Of a stretch of 64,000 bases of DNA, positions 49,682-58,271 are shown piece by piece. The DNA is from Micromonospora sp. BL4 (GTDB lineage Bacteria > Actinomycetota > Actinomycetes > Mycobacteriales > Micromonosporaceae). The stretch lies in NCBI RefSeq assembly GCF_003667505.1, contig NZ_RCVJ01000147.1, forward strand, positions 56,053 to 120,052. The letters are read 5' to 3'. A model generated the notes under the pieces. It had not been told where the DNA came from. It was given only the letters and a program-made list of their open reading frames with translations, and did no database searches. The position numbers were made by a program, and so were the translations under genes. Position 1 is the first letter of the stretch. Every line of letters starts with the position of its first letter.

Positions 49682-50920
49682 TCAGCCGAGTCGGGCAGCC
49701 CGATCCTCCAGGTATCGGCGCTCCGGCAGGCTGGTGCTGAGCCGGGCCGCGTCCAGGTAGGCGGATCGGGCCGCGGGGTGGTCCCCGGCCAGCTCGAGCA
49801 GGTGGGCGCGGACAGCGCTGAGCCGGTGGTGCCCGGCGAGCCGGTGGTCGGCGTCCAGGGTGGCCAGGAGTTCCAGTCCGGCATGTGGCCCGCGCGCCAT
49901 GGCCAGCGCCACCGCGCGGTTCAGCGTGGTCATCGGATTGGGCGCGATCCGCTCCAGCAGTTCGTACAGCGCGTGGATCTGCGCCCAGTCGGTGTCCTCG
50001 GCGCGCCCGGCCTCGGCGTGCACCGCGGCGATGGCGGCCTGGACCTGGTACGGGCCGATCACCGAGCGAGGCAACGTCCCGGTGACCAACGCGATGCCCT
50101 CCCGGATCAGGTCTGCACTCCAGCGCCGCCGGTCCTGCTCGGCCAGCGGCACCAGGGCACCGTCCGGCCCGGTGCGGGCCGGACGACGGGCCTCGGTGAG
50201 CAGCATGAGGGCCAGCAGCCCGGCCACCTCGCCGTCGTCGGGAAGCAGCCGTCGGACCTGCCGGGTGAGCCGCACCGCCTCGCGGGTCAGCTCGGTGCGG
50301 TGCAGCGCCGGACCGGCGCTGGCCGTGTAGCCCTCGTTGAAGATCAGATAGAGCACCTGGAGGACCGTGTCGAGCCGTTCGTGACGCTCGGGCTCGGCCA
50401 GCACGCCGAAGCGGCCCCCCGCATCCCGGATCCGCTGCTTTGCCCGGCTGATTCGCCGGGACATGCTCGCCTCCGGGACCAGGAACGCCCGGGCGATCTC
50501 CACGGTGGTGAGCCCGCCGACGGCGCGCAGGGTCAGTGCCACCTGCGAGGGGGGCGTCAGCGCGGGATGGCAGCAGAGGAACAGCAGGGTCAGCGTGTCG
50601 TCGTCCACGACGGCCGGCGGCGCATCTGCCGGTGGGGCCACGAGGTCGTCGGCTGGGATCAGCGCCACCGCCGCCGCCTCGCGTCGGGCCCGGGCGGCGT
50701 CGGCGCGGTGCTGGTCGGTCAACCGCCGGGCCGCCACGGTGATCAGCCATCCCCGCGGATTGCGGGGCGGACCCTCGATCGGCCAGCGCTGCGCGGCCGC
50801 CAGCAGCGCCTCCTGGACCGCGTCCTCGGCGGCGTCGAACCCACCCCCGTTCCGGATCAGCGCGCCGAGAACCTGCGGCGACAGCCGGCGCAGCATCTCC
50901 ATCAGCTCAGCGGTGCTCAC
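49682..50920 (-). CDS. ECF RNA polymerase sigma factor with DUF6596-type C-terminus
   Basis: 412 residues. Sigma region 2 is at about residues 20-75 (FDAAEDAVQEALLAAAQRWP, NPRGWLITVAARRLTDQHRA) and region 4 at about 105-165 (LTLRAVGGLTTVEIARAFLV, EASMSRRISRAKQRI). A TPR-like/DUF6596 domain runs to the end (YLIFNEGYTASAGPALHRTEL). This layout and the overlap with a DGPF gene identify the ECF42 group. Such sigma factors usually drive transcription of the DGPF gene itself. The GTG start overlaps the DGPF stop. Confidence 0.92.
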   Translation of the reverse strand: MSTAELMEMLRRLSPQVLGALIRNGGGFDAAEDAVQEALLAAAQRWPIEGPPRNPRGWLITVAARRLTDQHRADAARARREAAAVALIPADDLVAPPADAPPAVVDDDTLTLLFLCCHPALTPPSQVALTLRAVGGLTTVEIARAFLVPEASMSRRISRAKQRIRDAGGRFGVLAEPERHERLDTVLQVLYLIFNEGYTASAGPALHRTELTREAVRLTRQVRRLLPDDGEVAGLLALMLLTEARRPARTGPDGALVPLAEQDRRRWSADLIREGIALVTGTLPRSVIGPYQVQAAIAAVHAEAGRAEDTDWAQIHALYELLERIAPNPMTTLNRAVALAMARGPHAGLELLATLDADHRLAGHHRLSAVRAHLLELAGDHPAARSAYLDAARLSTSLPERRYLEDRAARLG

Positions 50921-51279
50921 ATCTCCATGCCGTTCAACTCCATCACCGGGCGGACCTCCACCGCGAACAGCCGCGCCTCCGGCAGCCGGGCGGCAATCTC
51001 GGTGGCCCGCTCGACGCTGTCGCAGTCGACCAGGTCGTACCCGGCCAGCTGCTCCTTCACCTCGGCGTACGGGCCGTCGGTGACGCTGCGGGCGCCGTCC
51101 CGGATCCGGACCACCCGAGCGTGCAGTGCGTCCGCGAGGGCGTTTCCCCCGAGGTACTCGCCTGAGGCGATCAACTCGTTCACCAGGGCCGCATGCTCGC
51201 GCGCCATCTCCTCCCGCTGCTCACCCGGCAGTGCCTGCCAGGTCGCCGGCGAGCTGTAGATCAACAACAGGTACTTCAT
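50917..51279 (-). CDS. YCII-related DGPF-domain protein
   Basis: 120 residues from ATG at 51279, with GAGGTGGACG upstream. MKYLLLIYSSPATWQAL and GARSVTDGPYAEVKEQLAGY, carrying the DGPY variant of the DGPF motif, identify the YCII/DGPF family. It is the first gene of the two-gene operon with the ECF42 sigma factor, and its molecular role is not known. A promoter for the sigma's own group is expected in the 186 bp upstream but is not obvious by eye. Confidence 0.9.
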   Translation of the reverse strand: MKYLLLIYSSPATWQALPGEQREEMAREHAALVNELIASGEYLGGNALADALHARVVRIRDGARSVTDGPYAEVKEQLAGYDLVDCDSVERATEIAARLPEARLFAVEVRPVMELNGMEM

Positions 51280-51465
51280 CGTCCACCTCTCCTGCCCGGT
51301 CACGACGGTCGCACGAGCTTCGTGTGCGCGCCCACTGAGACGTCGGAGCGGCATCGCCGATCAGGACATCGGCGCGGCCCCGGCGTCGATGTCGGGATCG
51401 GCGCGCCAGCTCCGTCGTACCGATGGACGGCCCGCACGGGGCGGGCCGGGGGCGAGGAGGCGATC

Positions 51466-51636
51466 ATGCCCGACGGTGTCGATCGGCGACGGCGGCGAGG
51501 ACTGAATGTGCTCGCACTGCTGACGAGGAGGCGCGGCAACGAGGGCGTCGATCCCCGTGCCGGACAGTCCACAGCACGCCGGCGGGCGGAGGCGTTGGCC
51601 CGCGCTGCCGCCTGGGCTCAGCTGCACCGGTGGTGA
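51466..51636 (+). CDS. Small basic protein, 56 residues
   Basis: ATG at 51466 follows GGCGAGGAGGCGATC, a near-perfect ribosome site. The product is Arg/Ala-rich (DRRRRRGLNVLALLTRRRGN, then AEALARAAAWAQLHRW). It is perhaps an amphipathic nucleic-acid- or membrane-associated peptide; no family is recognised. It lies in a gene-poor stretch and is divergent from the DGPF gene. Confidence 0.55.
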   Translation: MPDGVDRRRRRGLNVLALLTRRRGNEGVDPRAGQSTARRRAEALARAAAWAQLHRW

Positions 51637-51813
51637 TCGTCCCGGTACGGCGAGAGTCGGGAAACCGAAAACCAGGGGTACGGACGAGCCTGGGCGTGGG
51701 ATGGTGCGAGATGGCTGCTGCACCGACCTGCCCGCAAGCGGGTGGCCCGGCCGGAGAGGCGCGAGCGCACGCCGCGTCGCCCGGGGCGGCTTCGACGAGG
51801 AGAGGCAGTGCCC

Positions 51814-51999
51814 ATGCAGGCTCAGCGCAGGCCACCGCGTACGGAGCGGAGCCAGACCCGGGACGACCGGACCGGCGGCGGCATGACCGGAGCGGCCACG
51901 CCCCTGACCATCTGGGCCGCTGCCGTGCTGCTCGGCCGGATCAGCGCGGGCGACGACGACAGCGAGGACGAACGGCACATCCTGCGTGGCATCGAGTGA
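51814..51999 (+). CDS. Small protein with one hydrophobic segment, 61 residues
   Basis: ATG at 51814 follows GGAGAGG by eight bases. A polar Arg-rich start precedes a hydrophobic stretch (ATPLTIWAAAVLLGRISAG) and an acidic tail (DDDSEDERHILRGIE). It might be a small membrane protein. It is convergent with the corA gene (15-bp gap). Confidence 0.55.
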   Translation: MQAQRRPPRTERSQTRDDRTGGGMTGAATPLTIWAAAVLLGRISAGDDDSEDERHILRGIE

Positions 52000-52014
52000 C
52001 CTTCGACGGTCCGG

Positions 52015-53145
52015 TCACAGCCAGCCGCGCCGCTTGAAGATCAGGTAGAGGCTGCCGCAGACCAGGGCCATCAGCAGGAGCGCGAACAGGTAGCCGTAGC
52101 GCCAGTTCAGCTCCGGCATGTGCGTGAAGTTCATCCCGTACACGGTGCCGATCAGCGTGGGGGCGAACAGGATCGCCGCCCAGGAGGAGACCTTCTTCAG
52201 CTCCTCGTTCTGCGCGTAGCTGGCCGCGGTGAGGCTGCGCATCTCCTCGTTCTGCTGCTGCGAGACGAGGGTGGCGTTGACGGTGAGGATGTTCTGCAGC
52301 AGGTGCCGGAAGCCGTCCACCCGCTCCACCACCTGGGTGAGGTGGTCGGTCACGTCCCGCAGGTAGCGGCGCAGTTCCTCGTCGGTGCCGTAACTGCCGG
52401 CGCCGGCCGCCAGCGCGTCGAGCACGGCGAGCAGCGGGCGGGCGGCCCGCTGGAACTGGATGACCTCGCGGCTGAGCCCGTAGATGCGTCGGCTGGCGTT
52501 CGGGTCGCCGCCGAAGACCTCGGTCTCGATCTCGTCGATGTCGTTCTCCAACCCGGCCACCACCGGCGCGTACCCGTCGACGACCTGGTCGAGGATCGCG
52601 TACAGGACCGCCTCCGGGCCCTGGGCGAGCATCTGCGCGTCGGTCTCCATCCGCCGCCGCACCGCGGCCAGGTCCGGTGCCTCACCGTGCCGGACGGTGA
52701 TCACGAAGCCGGGTCCGATGAACAGGTGCAGCTCGGAGAACTCGACCTCTTCCCGCTGATCGTCGTAGCGGGCGGCGCGTAGCACCACGAAGAGCGTGTG
52801 CCCGTACCGTTCCAGCTTGGGCCGCTGGTGGGCGTTGATCGCGTCCTCCACCGCCAGGTCGTGCAGCCGGAACTCCCGGGCCAGCGACGTGATCTGGTCG
52901 ATGTCGGGCCGGTACAACCCGATCCAGGCCATCGCGCCGTCCTGCTCCTGAAGGCAGCGGTACGTCTCGGCGAGACCGTCCGGCGACGCGAACCGGTGCC
53001 CGCGGACGTAGACGGCGCTGTCGACCAAGCCGCCGGTGGGCGGTGTCGTCGGCTCGTTCTGCGGCGGCTCGCCGACGCGGACCTCGTGCTCGTCGAGCCG
53101 ACGGCCGAAGCCACCGCCCGGGCGGAACCGACGGCCGCCGACCAT
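52015..53145 (-). CDS. corA: CorA-family magnesium/cobalt transporter
   Basis: 376 residues from ATG at 53145 (CGGGAGGGAGCGGGTC upstream). A large cytoplasmic domain (VEDAINAHQRPKLERYGHTLFVVLR, LHLFIGPGFVITVRHG) leads to a long helix and two C-terminal transmembrane helices. The signature GMN sits in IGTVYGMNFTHMPELNWRYG, and the C-terminus is basic (IFKRRGWL). It is a pentameric Mg2+ channel. It is divergent from the APC permease, with a 221-bp gap in which no motif stands out. Confidence 0.93.
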   Translation of the reverse strand: MVGGRRFRPGGGFGRRLDEHEVRVGEPPQNEPTTPPTGGLVDSAVYVRGHRFASPDGLAETYRCLQEQDGAMAWIGLYRPDIDQITSLAREFRLHDLAVEDAINAHQRPKLERYGHTLFVVLRAARYDDQREEVEFSELHLFIGPGFVITVRHGEAPDLAAVRRRMETDAQMLAQGPEAVLYAILDQVVDGYAPVVAGLENDIDEIETEVFGGDPNASRRIYGLSREVIQFQRAARPLLAVLDALAAGAGSYGTDEELRRYLRDVTDHLTQVVERVDGFRHLLQNILTVNATLVSQQQNEEMRSLTAASYAQNEELKKVSSWAAILFAPTLIGTVYGMNFTHMPELNWRYGYLFALLLMALVCGSLYLIFKRRGWL

Positions 53146-53366
53146 GACCCGCTCCCTCCCGAACGCACCAACCGACGACTGCCCGAACCGCCCGGGCAGG
53201 TCCAGGGCGGGACGCGCTGCTTCCCCCGTGCCCACGGCCCGAAACCCTCCGACGCGCCGCCCGACCGGGGGTGCCCGGGAGGGTGGGATCCCCGCACCGG
53301 CCGACTCGCCCGGGCTGGCGGGCGGATACTCGCGGTGACCGTGGGCGGACGACGGGGGAAGCGCCG

Positions 53367-55319
53367 ATGAAGGTCGACAGGCGCGCCGGCCGCCGGACCG
53401 GTCGGCTGCGGGCCTGGCTGCTCGACGGCGGTTCGGAGCAGACGGTGCAGCGGCACGGCCCGCACGGGCGCCCGCCGGAGCATCGCCACCATCGGTGGTG
53501 GAAGGTGATGTGCCTGACCGGCGTCGACTACTTCTCGACGCTCGGCTACCAGCCGGGCATCGCCGCGCTGGCCGCCGGCGCGCTCTCGCCGGTGGCGACC
53601 CTGGTGCTGGTGCTGGTGACGCTGCTGGGCGCGCTACCGGTCTACCGGCGGGTGGCGGTGGAGAGCCCGCACGGCGAGGGCTCGATCGCGATGCTGGTAC
53701 GCCTGCTGAGCTACTGGCCGGGCAAGCTGTTCGTGCTGGTGCTGCTCGGCTTCGCGGCCACCGACTTCATCATCACCATCACCCTCTCCGCGGCCGACGC
53801 CACCGCGCACATCGACGAGAACCCGTTCTGGCCCAGCGGACTCAAGGGACACGAGGTCCTGGTGACGCTGCTGTTGGTGGCGCTGCTGGGCGCGGTGTTC
53901 CTCAAGGGGTTCGGTGAGGCGATCGGGATCGCCATCGTCCTGGTCGCGGTCTACCTGACGCTGAACGCCGTGGTGATCGCCGTCGGTCTGTGGCGGGTGG
54001 TGACGCACCCGAGCGCGGTCGCGGACTGGACCACCGCGCTGACCACCAGCCACGGCGATCCCCTGCTGGTGATCGGGTTCTCGCTGCTGGTGTTCCCGAA
54101 GTTGGCGCTGGGCCTGTCCGGCTTCGAGACCGGGGTGGCGGTGATGCCGCACATCCGCGGCGATCGGCAGGACTCGGAGGACCGCCCGCTGGGCCGCATC
54201 CGGGGCGCACGTCGGCTGCTCACCACCGCGGCCGTGATCATGAGTGTCTTCCTGGTCACCAGCAGCGTGACCACCACCGTCCTGATTCCGCCGGAGGCGT
54301 TCGAGCCGGGTGGGCCCGCGAACGGCCGGGCGCTGGCCTACCTGGCGCACGAGTACCTCGGTGAGGTGTTCGGCACGGTCTACGACCTGTCCACCATCGG
54401 CATCCTCTGGTTCGCGGGGGCCTCGGCGATGGCCGGGCTGCTCAACCTCGTACCCCGCTACCTGCCCCGCTACGGCATGGCGCCGACCTGGGCCCGGGCC
54501 GTCCGGCCGCTGGTGCTGGTCTTCACCGCGGTGGCGTTCCTGATCACTGTCGCCTTCGGGGCGAGCGTGGACGCGCAGGGCGGCGCGTACGCCACCGGGG
54601 TCCTCGTGTTGATCACGTCGGCGGCGACGGCGGTGACCCTCGCGGCGCGGCGGCGGCGCCAGCGCGGCCGGACGGTCGCGTTCGGAATCATCGCGACGGC
54701 CTTTCTCTACACCACCGCGGCGAACGTGGTGGAACGTCCCGACGGCGTGAAGATCGCGGCCTGCTTCATCGGCGGGATCATCGTGGTGTCGCTGCTGTCC
54801 CGGCTGATGCGGGCCTTCGAGCTCCGGGTCGACCGGGTGGAGCTGGACGACGAGGCCACCCGGCTGATCGACGAGTGCGGCGGGCGTCGCATCCGCCTCA
54901 TCGCACACGAGCCGGCCACCCGGGACCGCGCGGAGTATCGCGACAAGCTCGCCCAGACCATCGCGGACAACGACTTCCCGGCCGACAGCGCCGTGATCTT
55001 CGTCGAGGTGACGGTCACCGATCCGTCGGACTTCGAGACCGAGCTGCTGATCCGCGGCAGCGTGCAGCACGACCGGTACCCGGTGCTCAGCCTGACCAGC
55101 TCATCGGTGCCCAGCGCGGTGGCCGCCCTGCTGCTGGAGATCCGTGACCGGGCCGGGCGGTGCCCGCACATCTACTTCGAGTGGACCGAGGGCAACCCGG
55201 CCGGCAACTTCCTGCGCTACCTGGCGTTCGGCCAGGGCGAGATCGCCCCCATCACCCGGGAGATCCTGCGCCGCCAGGAACCCGACCCCGGACGCCGGCC
55301 GCACGTGCACGCCAGCTGA
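53367..55319 (+). CDS. APC-family amino acid/cation permease
   Basis: 650 residues from ATG at 53367 (GGGGGAAGCGCCG upstream). Basic N-terminal residues are followed by about twelve helices. CLTGVDYFSTLGYQPGIAALAAGALSP is the first conserved segment, GLSGFETGVAVMPHIRG the family glutamate-containing loop, and IGILWFAGASAMAGLLNLVPRYLPRYG a late helix. A soluble tail of about 140 residues ends the protein. The family is APC; substrate specificity, possibly K+ or an amino acid, cannot be read from sequence. Confidence 0.85.
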   Translation: MKVDRRAGRRTGRLRAWLLDGGSEQTVQRHGPHGRPPEHRHHRWWKVMCLTGVDYFSTLGYQPGIAALAAGALSPVATLVLVLVTLLGALPVYRRVAVESPHGEGSIAMLVRLLSYWPGKLFVLVLLGFAATDFIITITLSAADATAHIDENPFWPSGLKGHEVLVTLLLVALLGAVFLKGFGEAIGIAIVLVAVYLTLNAVVIAVGLWRVVTHPSAVADWTTALTTSHGDPLLVIGFSLLVFPKLALGLSGFETGVAVMPHIRGDRQDSEDRPLGRIRGARRLLTTAAVIMSVFLVTSSVTTTVLIPPEAFEPGGPANGRALAYLAHEYLGEVFGTVYDLSTIGILWFAGASAMAGLLNLVPRYLPRYGMAPTWARAVRPLVLVFTAVAFLITVAFGASVDAQGGAYATGVLVLITSAATAVTLAARRRRQRGRTVAFGIIATAFLYTTAANVVERPDGVKIAACFIGGIIVVSLLSRLMRAFELRVDRVELDDEATRLIDECGGRRIRLIAHEPATRDRAEYRDKLAQTIADNDFPADSAVIFVEVTVTDPSDFETELLIRGSVQHDRYPVLSLTSSSVPSAVAALLLEIRDRAGRCPHIYFEWTEGNPAGNFLRYLAFGQGEIAPITREILRRQEPDPGRRPHVHAS

Positions 55320-55366
55320 CTGCCGGCCGGACGTCCGTCGCGGACGGTGAGCGTGGTCATAACGAC

Positions 55367-55397
55367 TGGACGATCCACCTCCCCGGGCTGCTAGCCT
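55367..55397 (+). promoter_or_regulatory. Possible promoter of the riboswitch-transporter operon
   Basis: TGGACG (55367-55372) and TAGCCT (55392-55397) with a 19-base spacer would start transcription near 55404, exactly where the riboswitch P1 stem begins. The -10 is reasonable and the -35 weak. Confidence 0.35.
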
Positions 55398-55403
55398 CGG
55401 CGC

Positions 55404-55525
55404 AGGTCATGAGCGCCAGCGCGAAGCCCCGGCTCGCTGGCCGGCAACCCTCCTCCGCGGTGGGGTGCCCCGGGTGAAGACCAGGCACCGGCACGACGTC
55501 GGTGCAAGCGTGGCCTGGCACCCAG
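55404..55525 (+). ncRNA. SAM-IV riboswitch
   Basis: The sequence matches the actinobacterial SAM-IV aptamer block by block: GGTCATGAGCGCCAGCG, CCCCGGCTCGCTGGCCGG, CAACCCTCC, GCGGTGGGGTGCCCCGGGTG and AAGACC. GGTC (55405-55408) and GACC (55479-55482) close P1, and the extra downstream hairpin CACCG-N9-CGGTG (from 55486) belongs to the SAM-IV fold. Such elements bind S-adenosylmethionine and lower expression of methionine-related genes. Here it leads a polar-amino-acid ABC transporter, pointing to sulfur amino acid uptake. Confidence 0.9.
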
Positions 55526-55548
55526 GTCAGCACAGACCCGGGAGAACC

Positions 55549-55692
55549 ATGCGCATCCTCAGCAGCAGCACCCCATCGGCCGACGCCGCGGATTCCCGCA
55601 CCGGCTGGCCACCACCGGCACTGACCCGGCGGCGGCACGTGGACATGATGCGGGTGTGCAGCGCCGCCTGTCCCGGCCGCGCCGCGTCCTAG
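55549..55692 (+). CDS. Cysteine-bearing leader peptide ORF
   Basis: 47 codons from ATG at 55549 (CGGGAGAACC upstream), ending in LTRRRHVDMMRVCSAACPG. That ending matches the pattern R-R-H-V-D-x-x-R-V-C-S-A-x-C seen in short actinobacterial leader ORFs before sulfur-metabolism genes. Two closely spaced Cys codons near its end fit a translation-coupled sensor of cysteine supply. It lies between the SAM-IV riboswitch and the transporter. A hairpin at 55749-55771, 25 bp before the next start, may be the controlled element. The protein itself probably has no separate role. Confidence 0.72.
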   Translation: MRILSSSTPSADAADSRTGWPPPALTRRRHVDMMRVCSAACPGRAAS

Positions 55693-55795
55693 CGCACCCC
55701 ATTTTCGAACCCATTCCCTGCGGTACGCCCCTGACCGGGCGCACCGTCGGCGGCGCACGTCTGTGCCCGCCGCTGCGCAACCTTCGGAGACACCT

Positions 55796-56674
55796 GTGCG
55801 AATCCTTCCTGCCCTGACCCGCGCCGCGGCCCTCGGCGCGGCCGCCATCCTGGCCGCCACCGCTCTCACAGCCTGCGGCGACGACGCCTCGTCCGACGCC
55901 GCCGGCAATCCGTACGGCCTGGCGCAGCCGGGCGTGCTGCGCGCCGGCACGCTGACCGACGCCCCGCCGAACGTGTACCTCAAGGACGGCACGTTCACCG
56001 GCTTCGACAACGACCTGCTGACCGCGGTCGCCGGCAAGCTCGGCCTGAAGGTCGAGTTCGTCGGCACCGACTTCTCCGCGCTGCTCTCCCAGGTCAACAA
56101 CCACAAGTTCGACGTCGGCAGCTCCTCGATCACCATTACCGAGGCGCGCAAGAAGACGGTCGACTTCGGCAACGGCTACGACTTCGGCTACTTCGGCCTG
56201 GACGTGCCGGCCGGCTCACCGATCACCGGCTTCGACCAGCTCGCCGGCAAGCGGGTCGTGGTCGTGCAGGGGACTGTGCAGGACGATTACGCCACCGGCG
56301 AGCGGCTCGACCCGGTCCGGGTGCCGGACTACAACGGCGCGATCAACCAGCTCAAGGCGGGCACCGCCGACGCGTGGATCGCCCCGGCCGAGATCGGCGA
56401 GAAGTCGGCCACCGACAGCAACGGCAAGATCACCGTGGCGGCCAAGCAGCTCAGCCCGGCGCCGACCGCGTACGCCGTCGCCAAGGGCAGCGACAAGCTG
56501 CGGGAGGCGCTGAACAAGGGCCTCGACGAGGTGATCGCGGACGGCACCTGGAGCCGGTTGCAGGCGCAGTACTACCCGGGCCGACCGGTACCGGCGGACT
56601 TCAAGCCGGGCAGCGGCACCGTGACCGTGCCGGCCGCACCGTCGGCGTCGGCGTCGGCGTCGGCTGCGTCCTGA
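55796..56674 (+). CDS. Amino acid ABC transporter substrate-binding lipoprotein
   Basis: 292 residues from GTG at 55796 (GGAGACACCT upstream). It carries a lipoprotein signal with lipobox LTAC (AAILAATALTACGDD), so it is tethered to the outer membrane face. The family 3 solute-binding fold follows (GVLRAGTLTDAPPNVYLKDG, GFDNDLLTAVAGKLGLKVEF, SSITITEARKKTVDF). With its two partners it imports a polar amino acid; the upstream SAM-IV and Cys leader favour methionine, cystine or a related sulfur compound. Confidence 0.9.
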   Translation: MRILPALTRAAALGAAAILAATALTACGDDASSDAAGNPYGLAQPGVLRAGTLTDAPPNVYLKDGTFTGFDNDLLTAVAGKLGLKVEFVGTDFSALLSQVNNHKFDVGSSSITITEARKKTVDFGNGYDFGYFGLDVPAGSPITGFDQLAGKRVVVVQGTVQDDYATGERLDPVRVPDYNGAINQLKAGTADAWIAPAEIGEKSATDSNGKITVAAKQLSPAPTAYAVAKGSDKLREALNKGLDEVIADGTWSRLQAQYYPGRPVPADFKPGSGTVTVPAAPSASASASAAS

Positions 56675-56717
56675 GTCAACCGGTGACGAGCGAGCGGGGC
56701 GGTAGGAGAGGCGACCG

Positions 56718-57503
56718 ATGGATCCGTTGAGCACCCTGTGGGAGACGTTCTTCGACTGGGACGCGATGCGCGAGGCGCTACCCGAGATGCTGACCGTCGG
56801 GTTGCCCAACACGCTGATCCTGGCGGTCTCCGCCGCCCTGCTCGGCTCGGTGCTGGGCCTGCTGCTGGCCGTCGCCGGCATCTCCCGCAGCCGGTGGCTG
56901 CGCTGGCCGGCGCGCGTCTACACCGATGTGTTCCGCGGGCTGCCGGCCGCGGCGACGATCCTGCTGATCGGCGTCGGGCTCGCGCCGCTGGGCATGCAGG
57001 TCTGGGGACCGGACCCCTACCCGTTGGGCATTCTGGCGCTGTCGCTGATCGCGGCGGCGTACATCGGGGAGATCTTCCGCTCCGGCATCCAGTCGGTGGA
57101 GGCCGCGCAGCTGGAGGGCGCGCGGGCGCTCGGCTTCTCCTGGTCCGAGGCGATGCGGATGGTGATCATTCCGCAGGGCATCCGGCGGGTGCTGCCGGCC
57201 TGGGTGAATCAGCTCATCGCGCTGATCAAGGACTCCAGCCTCGTCTACTTCCTCGGGTTGGTGGCGAGCCAGCGGGAGCTGTTCCGGATCGGGCAGGACT
57301 ACGCGGCCACCACCGGCAACGAGTCCGCGCTGCTGCTGGCCGGGCTCTGCTATCTGGCGCTGACCGTTCCGCTGACGCACGCGGTCAACTGGATCGACCG
57401 GCGGCTGCGCCACGGCCGGCCGGCCACCGCGCCGATCGACGAGGACGAGGACGACGACACCGCGTCGGCGCTGTCCGGCGCGACGGAAGGGGACCGGCGA
57501 TGA
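56718..57503 (+). CDS. Amino acid ABC transporter permease
   Basis: 261 residues from ATG at 56718 (GGTAGGAGAGG upstream). It belongs to the HisMQ family, with about five helices and the cytoplasmic EAA loop (QLEGARALGFSWSEAMRMVIIPQGIRRVLPAWVNQ). VFRGLPAAATILLIGVGLAP is typical of the first membrane region. The C-terminus is acidic. It overlaps the ATPase gene by ATGA. Confidence 0.92.
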   Translation: MDPLSTLWETFFDWDAMREALPEMLTVGLPNTLILAVSAALLGSVLGLLLAVAGISRSRWLRWPARVYTDVFRGLPAAATILLIGVGLAPLGMQVWGPDPYPLGILALSLIAAAYIGEIFRSGIQSVEAAQLEGARALGFSWSEAMRMVIIPQGIRRVLPAWVNQLIALIKDSSLVYFLGLVASQRELFRIGQDYAATTGNESALLLAGLCYLALTVPLTHAVNWIDRRLRHGRPATAPIDEDEDDDTASALSGATEGDRR

Positions 57504-58243
57504 CCGCCAGCACGACGACCTCGGTCAGCCTCGACGTACGCGACGTGCACCTCGCCTTCGGACCGAACCGGGTGCTGCGCGGCGTCGACCTGACCGTGCC
57601 ACGCGGCGCGACAGCCTGCGTGATCGGGCCGTCCGGGTCGGGCAAGTCCACTCTGCTGCGCACCATCAACCGTCTGATCGAGCCGGACCGCGGCGACGTG
57701 CTGCTCGACGGGCGCAGCGTGCTGCGCGACGACCCGGACGCGCTGCGGCAGCGGGTGGGCATGGTCTTCCAGCAGTTCAACCTCTTTCCCCACATGAGCG
57801 TGCTGCGCAACGTCACCCTGGCGCTGCGCCGGCTGCGCAAGCTCGGGGAGGACGAGGCCGAGGCCGTCGCGCGGGCCCAGTTGGAGCTGGTGGGACTGGC
57901 CGGCAAGGCCGACGCCCGGCCGGCGCAACTCTCCGGCGGTCAGCAGCAGCGGGTCGCGATCGCCCGGGCGCTGGCGCTGCGGCCGGAGGTGATGCTCTTC
58001 GACGAGGCCACCTCGGCGCTCGACCCGGAGCTGGTCAAGGGGGTGCTCGGCGTGATGGCCGACCTGGCCGCCGGGGGCATGACCATGGTGGTGGTCACCC
58101 ACGAGATGGGCTTTGCCCGGCAGGTCGCCGACACCGTCGCCTTCATGGACCGGGGCGTGGTGCTGGAGGCCGGCCCGCCGGAGGCGATCTTCGAGCGGGC
58201 CGAGCATCCCCGGCTGCAACGGTTCCTCGCCCAGGTGCTCTGA
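57500..58243 (+). CDS. Amino acid ABC transporter ATP-binding protein
   Basis: 247 residues from ATG at 57500, overlapping the permease stop. The motifs are Walker A GPSGSGKSTLLR, Q-loop VFQQFNLFPHMSV, signature LSGGQQQRVAIARAL, Walker B VMLFDEATSALDPE, then H-loop VTHEMGFARQVAD. It is the GlnQ/HisP type. With the lipoprotein and permease it completes a polar-amino-acid importer. A short CCCC-GAA-GGGG hairpin with CCTTT follows the stop and may end the operon. Confidence 0.94.
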   Translation: MTASTTTSVSLDVRDVHLAFGPNRVLRGVDLTVPRGATACVIGPSGSGKSTLLRTINRLIEPDRGDVLLDGRSVLRDDPDALRQRVGMVFQQFNLFPHMSVLRNVTLALRRLRKLGEDEAEAVARAQLELVGLAGKADARPAQLSGGQQQRVAIARALALRPEVMLFDEATSALDPELVKGVLGVMADLAAGGMTMVVVTHEMGFARQVADTVAFMDRGVVLEAGPPEAIFERAEHPRLQRFLAQVL

Positions 58244-58271
58244 ACCGTCCCCGAAGGGGCCTTTCCTCGCG

